Positions 54,636-62,089 of a stretch of DNA of 64,000 nucleotides are shown piece after piece. A program made the position numbers and the translations under genes. This stretch comes from Moraxellaceae bacterium (GTDB lineage Bacteria; Pseudomonadota; Gammaproteobacteria; Pseudomonadales; Moraxellaceae): assembly GCA_030680295.1 (NCBI GenBank), contig JAUXVU010000023.1:248001-312000 (forward strand), in the 5' to 3' direction. The notes under the pieces are model-generated. The model was given only the letters and a program-made list of their open reading frames with translations, was not told the DNA's origin and did not search any database. How positions within the stretch are numbered: the stretch's first letter is position 1; each line of letters starts with the position of its first letter.

Positions 54636-56095
54636 GCTAACAAAGCTAGCGGCAAGTCCAGCGCCATCCATAGCACAAATAAAGCACTGGCAGACACCGT
54701 GAATGCAATAGCGTAAGGCAACATTAGCGCAACCAATGTGCCAATGCCTGCATCAGGCTGATAACGTCTGAGCATAATCAAAATCAACGGAAAATAAGGC
54801 AGTAAGGGGGTGATGGGGTTGGTACTGGCATCACCAATACGATAGGCCGCCTGCGTCACGCCTGGCTCAATATTTAACAGCATCAGCATAGGCACCAATA
54901 CCGGTGCCAATAACGCCCATTTCGCCGACGCACTGCCAACAAATAAGTTCACAACAGCGGTTAAGGCCACAATTGACAACAATAACGGCAACCCAGTAAA
55001 GCCTAAGTTGGCCAACCAATTAGCGCCATTGACGGCTAATAACAAGCCAACATTCGACCATGCAAACAACGCTAGGAAAATTGCCGCAAACAAGGCCAAC
55101 ACAATGTAGGCACTCATATCACTCATGGCTTCGGACATCAGCCGAACGGCATCACGGTCTGAACGAATACTGCCTGCGGCAATGCCATAGGCCAGCCCCA
55201 TCAAGGCGAATAACAGAAATAACAGCACCACCAAGCTACGTAATAACGGCTCTAAAGTGCCTGTTTCACTACGCAGCATACCGCCGGGCAGCGCCAACCA
55301 AACCAATAACAGCGACCAAACCAGCAAAACAACAAAAGCAGCCCAAAGGCCGGGACGGCTCACCACCACGTCCTCACTAGCAACAGTGGTGTGTGTAATA
55401 TTCTGCAGTCGAGGCTCAATCACGTTATCGGTCAGCCAACTGCCCACAATCACAAATACCGGCACTAAGGCCAACATCAACCAATAATTGGCCGTAATCG
55501 GTACCACTGCCGCTGGATCCACTAATTTTGCGGCAGCTTCAGTTAAACCTGCCAGCAATGCATCAAATGGTGTAACCACAATATTGGCACTAAATCCTGC
55601 AGACACACCGGCAAAGGCGGCAGCAATACCCGCCAATGGGTGTCGGCCAGCCTGCTGAAACAACATAGCCGCTAAAGGAATGACCACGACATAACCCGCA
55701 TCCACCGCCAAACTAGAAATAACACCAATAAATACAATGGTTGGGGTCAACAGTGACTTAGGCACTGCTCGTGCCAGCCCGCCAAGACTTGCAGCGATTA
55801 GGCCACTACGCTCAGCTAGGCCAACACCCACCATCATGACAAGTACTAACCCTAAGGGAGGAAAGGCAGCGAACAACTGAGGAATATCCGTCAGCAATCG
55901 TGTCAATATGGGTGCAGACAACAAGCTTACCGCGGTAATTGCCTCGCCCGTACCGGGATGAGCTACAGTCACTTGCTGACTAGCAAGCCATGCCGACACA
56001 GCCATCAAAACTGCAATAGCGATAACAAATAAGGTCACTGGATCTGGCAGACGATTGCCCACGACTTCAATACGATTGAGCCAACGCCCTGACAT
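54632..56095 (-). CDS. AbgT-family transporter
   Basis: 487 residues, polytopic. Family segments: LNRIEVVGNRLPDPVTLFVIA at the N-terminus, GLAERSGLIAASLGGLARAVPKSLLTP, and near the C-terminus VGSASAKWALLAPVLVPMLM and YRIGDASTNPITPLLPYFPLI (motif regions). AbgT proteins import p-aminobenzoyl-glutamate or export sulfonamide-type antifolates using an ion gradient. Upstream, on the same strand, are two tiny membrane ORFs and a 10-base perfect inverted repeat in the leader. Its stop codon overlaps that of the RodZ-like gene. Confidence 0.9.
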   Translation of the reverse strand: MSGRWLNRIEVVGNRLPDPVTLFVIAIAVLMAVSAWLASQQVTVAHPGTGEAITAVSLLSAPILTRLLTDIPQLFAAFPPLGLVLVMMVGVGLAERSGLIAASLGGLARAVPKSLLTPTIVFIGVISSLAVDAGYVVVIPLAAMLFQQAGRHPLAGIAAAFAGVSAGFSANIVVTPFDALLAGLTEAAAKLVDPAAVVPITANYWLMLALVPVFVIVGSWLTDNVIEPRLQNITHTTVASEDVVVSRPGLWAAFVVLLVWSLLLVWLALPGGMLRSETGTLEPLLRSLVVLLFLLFALMGLAYGIAAGSIRSDRDAVRLMSEAMSDMSAYIVLALFAAIFLALFAWSNVGLLLAVNGANWLANLGFTGLPLLLSIVALTAVVNLFVGSASAKWALLAPVLVPMLMLLNIEPGVTQAAYRIGDASTNPITPLLPYFPLILIMLRRYQPDAGIGTLVALMLPYAIAFTVSASALFVLWMALDLPLALLA

Positions 56096-56156
56096 AACAA
56101 CAACCTTTTATTTTTAGTGTGTTTGCAGCATACCGTGAACAACAACAATGACATAG

Positions 56157-56189
56157 CCTACAACGACCATTTAAACTGATCGTTGTAGG
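56157..56189. promoter_or_regulatory. Perfect 10-bp inverted repeat in the abgT leader
   Basis: CCTACAACGA (56157-56166) and TCGTTGTAGG (56180-56189) pair perfectly around 13 bases. It lies 62 bases upstream of the AbgT ATG and 43 bases after the stop of the 36-codon ORF. No U-run follows on the minus strand, so an operator or RNA stem is as likely as a terminator. Confidence 0.5.
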
Positions 56190-56231
56190 TAAGGTATAGG
56201 GTGGGAATAAAAACTGTACTAGCTTGCTAGG

Positions 56232-56342
56232 TTATTTGACTGTTGATTGCGACTTAGCGGGATGCTGATGTCCCTCCGTCATCAGCGCACGAATACTGAC
56301 CATGATCAGCCCCAGTAAAATGGATGACATCACATAACTCAT
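56232..56342 (-). CDS. Very small single-span membrane protein, 36 residues
   Basis: ATG 56342 follows a strong ribosome site (AGGAGGGCTT). The predicted peptide begins MSYVMSSILLGLIMVSIRAL, a single hydrophobic helix, and ends in a polar tail with GHQHPAKSQ. The near-perfect Shine-Dalgarno makes translation likely. It lies upstream of abgT on the same strand and could be an accessory small subunit or a separate stress-type microprotein. No known family was recognised. Confidence 0.55.
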   Translation of the reverse strand: MSYVMSSILLGLIMVSIRALMTEGHQHPAKSQSTVK

Positions 56343-56577
56343 AAGCCCTCCTATTTGAAGGTTTGGGGAAACCGCGAAGACAACATGACAGGACTCAGGC
56401 TAATCAGCCATAACTAAAAAGGCATAATGCCAATCGTCTGAAACGGCTTTACATGGCTATAACACCTGCCTTCATTGATTTGCTAGTTCGGCCAATGCAT
56501 TTATCACTTAGATTAAAAGTGACTAAGACACAAACTAGTTTGACCAACTTTTCTAATGCCTACATTGTAAAGAAACG

Positions 56578-56667
56578 CTAAGCCAATGTTCGGCCATTAT
56601 TTTTTAAGAGCCGCCCTGCAATGGTCATGACCACAGTCGACACAGCCATGATGGCAATCTCAAACAT
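56578..56667 (-). CDS. Very small hydrophobic protein, 29 residues
   Basis: ATG 56667 is preceded by TTAGGTGACAA (AGGTG ribosome site). The peptide begins MFEIAIMAVSTVVMTIAGRL and ends KNNGRTLA: one hydrophobic helix followed by a basic end. Same strand as the 36-residue ORF and abgT, 235 bases upstream of the former. Size and pattern resemble known bacterial membrane microproteins, but no family was recognised and translation is not certain. Confidence 0.4.
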   Translation of the reverse strand: MFEIAIMAVSTVVMTIAGRLLKNNGRTLA

Positions 56668-56771
56668 TTGTCACCTAAGTGAAGTCGATAAGCGGCTTAG
56701 TTTTCTTCACTTTGACAGACATCTGTAGACCACGGATGATGTCGCCATAATAACCAACGCTGATGATCGAC

Positions 56772-57320
56772 ATGAATAGTCCTAAAGCCATTGCTCTCTC
56801 TCTAGTCGGGTTTGGTCTACTTTGGGCCGCAATCAACACGCTATATTGGCTTATGCCCAAGCCGACAGACTCAATCGTTACTGAGCCCGAGCAAGCTATC
56901 GATCAAGACACGGCTGAAGAGGCGGAAAATGCTGACACAGATCAGGACACACCCATCGTCTATAGCCAATGGGTTCCAGACTTAACTCAATCAATTGAAC
57001 AGCTCGAAGAATGGATTGCTACTGATCTTTCGCAGCAAGAACTCAACTTCAGCATGGCTAATCTAAACACGGTCTACGACGCCAAACTCTACATCAAGTT
57101 TCACGAACTTCTTAAAATAGCTGATATAGACGATCATTCGGACTTAATTAACCAGCAAGCTAGCTGGATAGAGGCACGCAAAACGCTGACCATAAAAGCC
57201 TTTAATGACTACGGTGGCGGCAGCCTAGCTTCTTATCACGCAGGCGAAATTTTTCTTCAACTAACACGCCAACGCTTAGATGAGCTCAACCGTCAACAGA
57301 CACGTTTACTAACACCCTAA
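56772..57320 (+). CDS. Membrane-anchored LprI/DUF1311-like protein lacking cysteines
   Basis: 182 residues from ATG 56772 (MNSPKAIAL); ATG 56763 is an alternative and the ribosome site is poor. An N-terminal transmembrane helix (LSLVGFGLLWAAINTLYWLM) is followed by an acidic linker. The C-terminal 80 residues match the LprI N-terminal/DUF1311 pattern: LNTVYDAKLY, INQQASWIEARKTL, GGSLASYHAGEIFLQLTRQRLDEL. The Cys residues that normally stabilise this domain are absent. LprI-type domains are periplasmic and linked to lysozyme inhibition; that role is uncertain here. It is followed 14 bases later by a PaaX-family gene. Confidence 0.6.
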   Translation: MNSPKAIALSLVGFGLLWAAINTLYWLMPKPTDSIVTEPEQAIDQDTAEEAENADTDQDTPIVYSQWVPDLTQSIEQLEEWIATDLSQQELNFSMANLNTVYDAKLYIKFHELLKIADIDDHSDLINQQASWIEARKTLTIKAFNDYGGGSLASYHAGEIFLQLTRQRLDELNRQQTRLLTP

Positions 57321-57334
57321 AATGACCCAAATTC

Positions 57335-58123
57335 ATGAAAATTAATGCTCGCCACTTAATTTTAGATTTACTGCTAGCCGCCGAAAATCACAGTCTGTTA
57401 GCGCGAGAGGCCATTGTTGCCTGCCAGTTATTTGCCATCAGTGAAAACTCAGTTCGTGTTGCCCTAGCCAGGTTATCCGCCGATGGTCTGATTCGAGCCA
57501 GTGGTCGCGGGCGTTATCAAATTGGTCCAGCGGGTATCAATTTATTTAATGATGTGACCGCTTGGCGTAATCGTGACCAAAAAATGCGCACGTGGAATGG
57601 TCATTATTTAGCTATCTTCACCAGCCATTTAGGCCGCAGTGATCGCACTGCCCTCCGCCACCGTGAGCGTGCACTGAATATGTTGGGCTTTTTCCCCTTA
57701 GAGCAGGGGCTATTTATTCGTCCTGACAATATTGAGGCTGATAGCCAAGCCGTCAGTGCACGTCTGCACAGCTTGGGCTTAGAAGCAGAGGCCATCATGC
57801 TTGAGGTGGCGAATATTGATGAAGGCCGCAAACAACAGCTCATCAAGGGTTGGCAAACCGAGCGCCTGAACGCGCAATATGTGTCGTTACAGCAAGAGCT
57901 GACTACTTGGATGAATAAAGCTGCTGATTTAGACACTGAGCAAGCCGCACGCGAGTCCTTTTTAATTGGCCACGATGCCATTCGTGCTGTCATTTATGAC
58001 CCACTGTTGCCGGACCAATTCATTGATAAGGCTGCACGTAAGGCATTTTTTAATACCGTGCAGACCTACGACAAAACCGGACGAGAAATCTGGCAAAAGC
58101 TGTATCAAGACGCGCTGTCTTAA
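57335..58123 (+). CDS. PaaX-family transcriptional regulator
   Basis: 262 residues. N-terminal winged helix: ARHLILDLLLAAENHSLLAREAIVACQLFAISENSVRVALARLSADGLI (residues about 4-52, with the recognition helix ENSVRVALARL) followed by GRGRYQIGP. The central and C-terminal parts have the PaaX layout (WNGHYLAIFTSHLGR). PaaX represses phenylacetate genes by sensing phenylacetyl-CoA; no paa genes are in the window, so this copy may sense another acyl-CoA. Convergent with the FAD oxidoreductase gene (4-base gap). Confidence 0.85.
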   Translation: MKINARHLILDLLLAAENHSLLAREAIVACQLFAISENSVRVALARLSADGLIRASGRGRYQIGPAGINLFNDVTAWRNRDQKMRTWNGHYLAIFTSHLGRSDRTALRHRERALNMLGFFPLEQGLFIRPDNIEADSQAVSARLHSLGLEAEAIMLEVANIDEGRKQQLIKGWQTERLNAQYVSLQQELTTWMNKAADLDTEQAARESFLIGHDAIRAVIYDPLLPDQFIDKAARKAFFNTVQTYDKTGREIWQKLYQDALS

Positions 58124-58127
58124 GGGC

Positions 58128-59192
58128 TTAAGGGCGCATCGCTGCCATAAAACGTCGATCAATCCAGTCTTTTACATAACGACTGTAGCGTCCCAGCCAC
58201 CAGAATCGGCCAAACACAGCCAAGCCCATGCTTGGGCTTAAGTGCAGAATCGACAAATAAAACGCTCGTGGTCGATAGGCCTTTAATGGCAGCCCCTGTG
58301 CAGCCGCTAATAAATTGCGGGTTAACACCAGCGCACCACGCACGCCGTGAACCCCAAGTTTTGCCAACGGCATTGACGCGATATAGGCACAATCACCAAT
58401 AGCAAAAACTCGCTTATCAGATAACGACTGCCATGTGGAATGAACAGCAAGCCCCTGCACTGGGTGATTGACCAAGCCTAAACGCTGCATTAATGGTGGT
58501 GCTTGAAGCCCAGCCGCCCAAATCATGTGATCGGATGCTGTAACTGCGCCTTGGTTAATGAGTGTCACACCCTGTGTTAACAAATAGTGCTTTAACGCTT
58601 GTTGCGCGCCCGCTGGTAGCTGCTTAGCTAATGTCGGCCCCTGCATTTGAATTTGTACACGAGGCTGCAGGCCAGCCGCGGTTACTCGATAGGCAATATT
58701 GGCGGCAACTTCAGCTGCTGTAACACCATCACCAACCACGGTCACACTTGGGCTTATACCGGCAGTCAGCGACTGCTCAAAAACAGCAATAAACCGACTC
58801 AGCTCGGTTATCGGTTTAACCGGCCATAGGGCTGCACCTTCTGGCCTGCTATTTTCTGGTGACCAATGCGCGGCCACACTACCCACATTAAATGACACCA
58901 AGTCGTAACCAAGTGCCTGCCCATCGCTAAGTATTAATGTTTGCTGTTGACGGTCAACATCAAGTACTTGCGCGGCAATATGTCTCACCCCAAACGCCGC
59001 ACATAACTGCGCCAAATCAATGCTGGCATCAGCCATAGAATAACAACCGGCCAACATGCCCGTGGCCATACCGGAATAGCAAAAATCACCGGCATCCACC
59101 AAGGTCAGCGACAGGCCGACTCGGTGAAAGCGTGCGGCCTCATGCACAACACCCAAATGCGCATGACCACCGCCCACCAAGACAATATGCAT
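58128..59192 (-). CDS. FAD/NAD(P)-dependent oxidoreductase, NDH-2/SelD-domain-like
   Basis: 354 residues. FAD-binding motif at the very start (HIVLVGGGHAHLGV), a second dinucleotide motif VTVVGDGVTAAEVAANIAY, and FAIGDCAYI near the C-terminus, as in type II NADH dehydrogenases and in the FAD domain fused to selenide-water dikinases. GGGHAHL is typical of the latter group. Membrane-associated electron transfer to quinone is possible. It is the last gene of a leftward unit with two YeeE/YedE-type genes, 3 bases after the second, which suggests sulfur or selenium redox chemistry. Confidence 0.82.
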   Translation of the reverse strand: MHIVLVGGGHAHLGVVHEAARFHRVGLSLTLVDAGDFCYSGMATGMLAGCYSMADASIDLAQLCAAFGVRHIAAQVLDVDRQQQTLILSDGQALGYDLVSFNVGSVAAHWSPENSRPEGAALWPVKPITELSRFIAVFEQSLTAGISPSVTVVGDGVTAAEVAANIAYRVTAAGLQPRVQIQMQGPTLAKQLPAGAQQALKHYLLTQGVTLINQGAVTASDHMIWAAGLQAPPLMQRLGLVNHPVQGLAVHSTWQSLSDKRVFAIGDCAYIASMPLAKLGVHGVRGALVLTRNLLAAAQGLPLKAYRPRAFYLSILHLSPSMGLAVFGRFWWLGRYSRYVKDWIDRRFMAAMRP

Positions 59193-59195
59193 GCG

Positions 59196-59621
59196 TTATC
59201 GACGCAGTAAACGATCGTGGGCCAACATGCCCAGCACCATCGCCGCCACAAAAAGCAAAATATCACCACGCAAGGTAACTAAGTTCGCTAACGCTGGCCC
59301 CGGACACAGGCCAACTAAACCCCAGCCCAGACCAAACAGAGCCGCACCTTCTAATAAAGGACGGTCAATCTGTGCTGCACTTGGTAAATAAAAGCGTGTA
59401 TCAAACCACGGCTTTTGGTTTTTCTGCGCCAACATAAATGCTGGAAACGTAACCAGTAATGCCCCGCCCATGACAAACGCCAAGGTCGGGTCCCAAGCAC
59501 CGGCAACATCTAAAAAGCCCAGCACCCGCTCAGGATTTGTCATACCAGACACATGCAGGCCTAAACCAAATAACAAACCCACCAATAAAGGCATTAACTT
59601 AGCAATCATTGACGACTTCAT
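59196..59621 (-). CDS. YeeE/YedE-type sulfur-compound transporter half (DUF6691)
   Basis: 141 residues, about four hydrophobic segments. The motifs GLGLHVSGMTNPERVLGFLD and GLCPGPALANLVTL, with a conserved Cys, define the second subunit of the split YeeE/YedE pair. Together with its partner it forms a membrane pore for thiosulfate or related sulfur species, by analogy to YeeE. Its start overlaps the stop of the partner gene by four bases. Confidence 0.88.
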   Translation of the reverse strand: MKSSMIAKLMPLLVGLLFGLGLHVSGMTNPERVLGFLDVAGAWDPTLAFVMGGALLVTFPAFMLAQKNQKPWFDTRFYLPSAAQIDRPLLEGAALFGLGWGLVGLCPGPALANLVTLRGDILLFVAAMVLGMLAHDRLLRR

Positions 59622-60043
59622 ACCAAGCCTCCATGACGCATGACAAAGACGGTAAGTGCAGCAACCAACATAAATACGAAAGTGGCCGTGAATGAACGTG
59701 GAGAGAGCCTAGCCATACCACAAACACCATGCCCCGAAGTACAGCCACTACCTCGGCGCGTACCAAAACCTACCAGTAAGCCACCCGCGATAAGCAGTGG
59801 TGATGATGCCGACAGCGAAATCTCAGGAATGGGTCGCCCTAGCAATACAAACAGCAAACCAGCAAACACCAAACCGGCTAAAAATAACCAACGCCAAGCC
59901 CGGTCACCTACACTTGGAGACTGCATTAAGCCGCCTAAAATGCCGCTGATTCCAGTAATACGGCCGTTCGCTGCAAACATTAATGCGCTAGCACAGCCAA
60001 TCATCAAGCCACCCAAAAGCCCCATTAACCAAGCCTGTTCCAT
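59618..60043 (-). CDS. YeeE/YedE-type sulfur-compound transporter half
   Basis: 141 residues, hydrophobic. GRITGISGILGG and GFGTRRGSGCTSGHGVCGMARLSPRS carry the conserved Cys residues of the YeeE/YedE (sulf_transp) family. First gene of the leftward three-gene unit with DUF6691 and the FAD oxidoreductase. Such pairs often accompany BigR-controlled sulfide genes; here they lie 38 kb away from the bigR unit. The 124 bases to the divergent MAPEG gene are AT-rich and presumably hold both promoters. Confidence 0.88.
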   Translation of the reverse strand: MEQAWLMGLLGGLMIGCASALMFAANGRITGISGILGGLMQSPSVGDRAWRWLFLAGLVFAGLLFVLLGRPIPEISLSASSPLLIAGGLLVGFGTRRGSGCTSGHGVCGMARLSPRSFTATFVFMLVAALTVFVMRHGGLV

Positions 60044-60167
60044 GAGCCTTCTCCATCAACAATTAAGAAATAAATATATCATTGAAGACGAAAATAACAC
60101 AATCAACAAAAGTAGACTATTAGTGCTATTGTTGGCTTCCCAGTGATTGCTTAGCGAGCTCTTTATC

Positions 60168-60596
60168 ATGTTTTTAACCATGTCCCCTGCCATTTGTGCC
60201 TTGATTTGTTTCACTTTATTGACTGCGGTTTTGGGATTTGCCTACCCGCTACAACGAATAGCGTTAGTGCTAACAGGCAAAGCCAGCGCTAACGCTTGGA
60301 AGCGCGGCGCACAGACAGCCGTTCAACCTGCATGGTCTGTTCGTGTACAAAACGCCCATTTAAATTGCCTTGAGAACCTGCCTTTATTTGCGGCCGTCAT
60401 CCTTGCTGCTTATATCTCTGATCAACTTGCAGTAATTGAAGGCTTAGCCATGATTTACCTAGCACTGCGAGTGGCGCAGAGTTTGGTTCATGTCATTAGC
60501 GATAGCGCCTCTTTTGTGTTTGTTCGTGCCAATCTATGGGTTCCACAAATGTTAATCCTGTTTTATTGGTTACTGAGCTTGTGTGGTGTTTTCTAA
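60168..60596 (+). CDS. MAPEG-family membrane protein
   Basis: 142 residues from ATG 60168; a TTG at 60147 and ATG 60180 are alternatives. Four hydrophobic segments and the MAPEG-type block RVQNAHLNCLENLPLFAAVIL, with the conserved Asn and Glu, near residue 65. MAPEG proteins are eicosanoid/glutathione-metabolism relatives; in bacteria the function is mostly unknown, sometimes glutathione transferase. The esterase gene starts two bases after its stop, so they are co-transcribed. Confidence 0.82.
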   Translation: MFLTMSPAICALICFTLLTAVLGFAYPLQRIALVLTGKASANAWKRGAQTAVQPAWSVRVQNAHLNCLENLPLFAAVILAAYISDQLAVIEGLAMIYLALRVAQSLVHVISDSASFVFVRANLWVPQMLILFYWLLSLCGVF

Positions 60597-60597
60597 G

Positions 60598-61494
60598 ATG
60601 GACTACGACTTATCCAAAGCGTTGATTCGTGGGGTTCTACGTGCTGGCATGAAGTTTCCGGGGCAGTTCCGCTTACCCGTTAGCGCCGTGCGTCAAGGCA
60701 TGAGTTTTTTAGCAACGTTGTCCGATCCTGTTGCTGATAAGTTTGTTGAAAAAGTTCACTTAAATGGCATTCCAGCTGAGCAACACGGCGGTAAGCAAGA
60801 TACCGCCATACTGTATTTGCACGGCGGCATTTTTGTTGCCGGCTCAGCCAAAACACATCGTAAAATCGGCCAAGCCTTAGCCAATGAACTGGCCAGCAGT
60901 GTATTTGTTTTAGATTATCGACTCGCCCCAGAACACCCTTATCCCGCTGCAGTGGATGATGCCGAACAGGCCTGGTTTGCGCTGCGTGCACAAGGGTATG
61001 CAGCCGATCAAATTGTAATTGCAGGTGACTCTGCTGGTGGCGGATTGTCACTGGCCTTAGCAACACGCTTAAGAGACAACCACCCAGAAGAGCATGCAGC
61101 TGCCTTGGTGCTAATCTCACCATTTGCCGACTTAACGGTTAGCAGCGACTCCATGCACTCATTAGCACGACGTGACCCTATGCTTGGCAAACGCGTGTTA
61201 GCTCGTGGAGGCGACTTGTATCGTGGTGAGCTATCACGAGATGACCCTCGTGTATCGCCAATTTTTGCTGACTTGCATCACTTGCCACCCATTCTGATCC
61301 AAGTGGGCAGTGAAGAAGTCTTGCTCGATGATGCACTACGTATTGAGTCCCGCGTTCGTGCTGCTCATGGCGAAGTTGAATGCCAAGTGTGGCCAGGCTT
61401 ATGGCATGACTTCCAGCTTTTTCAGGGACAAATTCCTGAAGCGGCGCAAGCCATTGCTGAAATCCGGCGCTTTTTAGACGATGACGAGGCATAA
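60598..61494 (+). CDS. Alpha/beta-hydrolase of the hormone-sensitive lipase family
   Basis: 298 residues from ATG 60598; GTG 60583 is an alternative overlapping the MAPEG stop. HSL features: LHGGIFVAGSAKTHR (oxyanion HGG), LDYRLAPEHPYPAA, nucleophile elbow GDSAGG, late Asp in LLDDALR and His in GLWHDFQLF. It hydrolyses short- to medium-chain esters in the cytoplasm (no signal peptide). It is second gene after MAPEG and ends in a terminator shared with the SCP2 gene. It could cleave esters made by the Baeyer-Villiger enzyme, but this is inference. Confidence 0.9.
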   Translation: MDYDLSKALIRGVLRAGMKFPGQFRLPVSAVRQGMSFLATLSDPVADKFVEKVHLNGIPAEQHGGKQDTAILYLHGGIFVAGSAKTHRKIGQALANELASSVFVLDYRLAPEHPYPAAVDDAEQAWFALRAQGYAADQIVIAGDSAGGGLSLALATRLRDNHPEEHAAALVLISPFADLTVSSDSMHSLARRDPMLGKRVLARGGDLYRGELSRDDPRVSPIFADLHHLPPILIQVGSEEVLLDDALRIESRVRAAHGEVECQVWPGLWHDFQLFQGQIPEAAQAIAEIRRFLDDDEA

Positions 61495-61500
61495 CAGGCA

Positions 61501-61532
61501 AAAAAAGACCCGCACATTGGCGGGTCTTTTTT
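61501..61532. terminator. Bidirectional rho-independent terminator
   Basis: AAAAAAGACCCGC (61501-61513), six-base loop ACATTG, GCGGGTCTTTTTT (61520-61532): a perfect 13-base stem with A/T tracts, between the convergent esterase and SCP2 genes. It serves both. Confidence 0.93.
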
Positions 61533-61543
61533 AAGCATAAAAC

Positions 61544-61930
61544 TTAGGCAGTCATATCCAGAATCTGCTTAAACAATGCTTTTTGTTGGTCGCTTGGGCG
61601 AGCTGATTGCAGAGCCATCAGCTTGCTCATGTCACCTTCAACTTTGATTTGACCTGTCATGAAACCTTGCATGCCTGCACCTGCATCACCTTCCAAGAAG
61701 ATTTTACGCAGCAAATCTGCAGGTAGGTTCAACTTAGTGCCAGCAGCACTGTTATGACCTTGTTCAAACTTACCACCATTAATGCACAGATCAACACTAC
61801 CGCTAGGCGCGCCACTTACAGTGACATTAAGCGCCAAGTTGGCTAAAGTTGATGGAATATTGAGGTCGCCAGCAGCTGCTGTCAGCTCTGTTACTTTTGA
61901 AAACCATTCTTCAGACAGAAACGCTGCCAT
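61544..61930 (-). CDS. Stand-alone SCP2 sterol-carrier domain protein
   Basis: 128 residues, one SCP2 fold: NLALNVTVSGAPSGSVDLCINGGKFEQG, then the binding-tunnel end FLEGDAGAGMQGFMTGQIKVEGDMSKLMAL. A good ribosome site (AGGAG) precedes ATG 61930. SCP2 domains bind and move acyl-CoAs, sterols or other lipids in the cytoplasm. It is distinct from the three SCP2 domains of the MFE-2-like protein. Probably a single-gene unit. Confidence 0.88.
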   Translation of the reverse strand: MAAFLSEEWFSKVTELTAAAGDLNIPSTLANLALNVTVSGAPSGSVDLCINGGKFEQGHNSAAGTKLNLPADLLRKIFLEGDAGAGMQGFMTGQIKVEGDMSKLMALQSARPSDQQKALFKQILDMTA

Positions 61931-62035
61931 TTTTTCTACTCCTGAAATTATTTTTGATGACTAACCGGCACAACATATCCGGAGCTAGAACCTACACGAT
62001 GACCCGAATTGCCGCAACTACTCAGTCATGCTTTT

Positions 62036-62064
62036 ATCTGACGCCCTAAAATAAGGCGTCAGAT
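62036..62064. terminator. Stem-loop downstream of amtB
   Basis: ATCTGACGCC (62036-62045) and GGCGTCAGAT (62055-62064) form a perfect 10-base stem with a 9-base loop, 26 bases past the amtB stop. The T-run is missing on the minus strand, so it may stabilise the 3' end or end transcription weakly. The rest of 61931-62089 has no gene. Confidence 0.55.
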
Positions 62065-62089
62065 GCATTAAGGCACCAAATTAGTGCAA

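Noticed and set aside
56675-56773. Possible third microprotein on the minus strand beginning MSIISVGYYGDIIRGLQ
   Set aside because: It has a fair AGGA site, but it lies antisense to the start of the LprI-like gene, is less hydrophobic, and would need to share bases with that gene's start codon. Kept out of the features.
59640-60146. 168-codon open frame on the plus strand
   Set aside because: Antisense to the YeeE-type gene with its conserved cysteine motif; the product is Pro/Lys-rich without homology signs.
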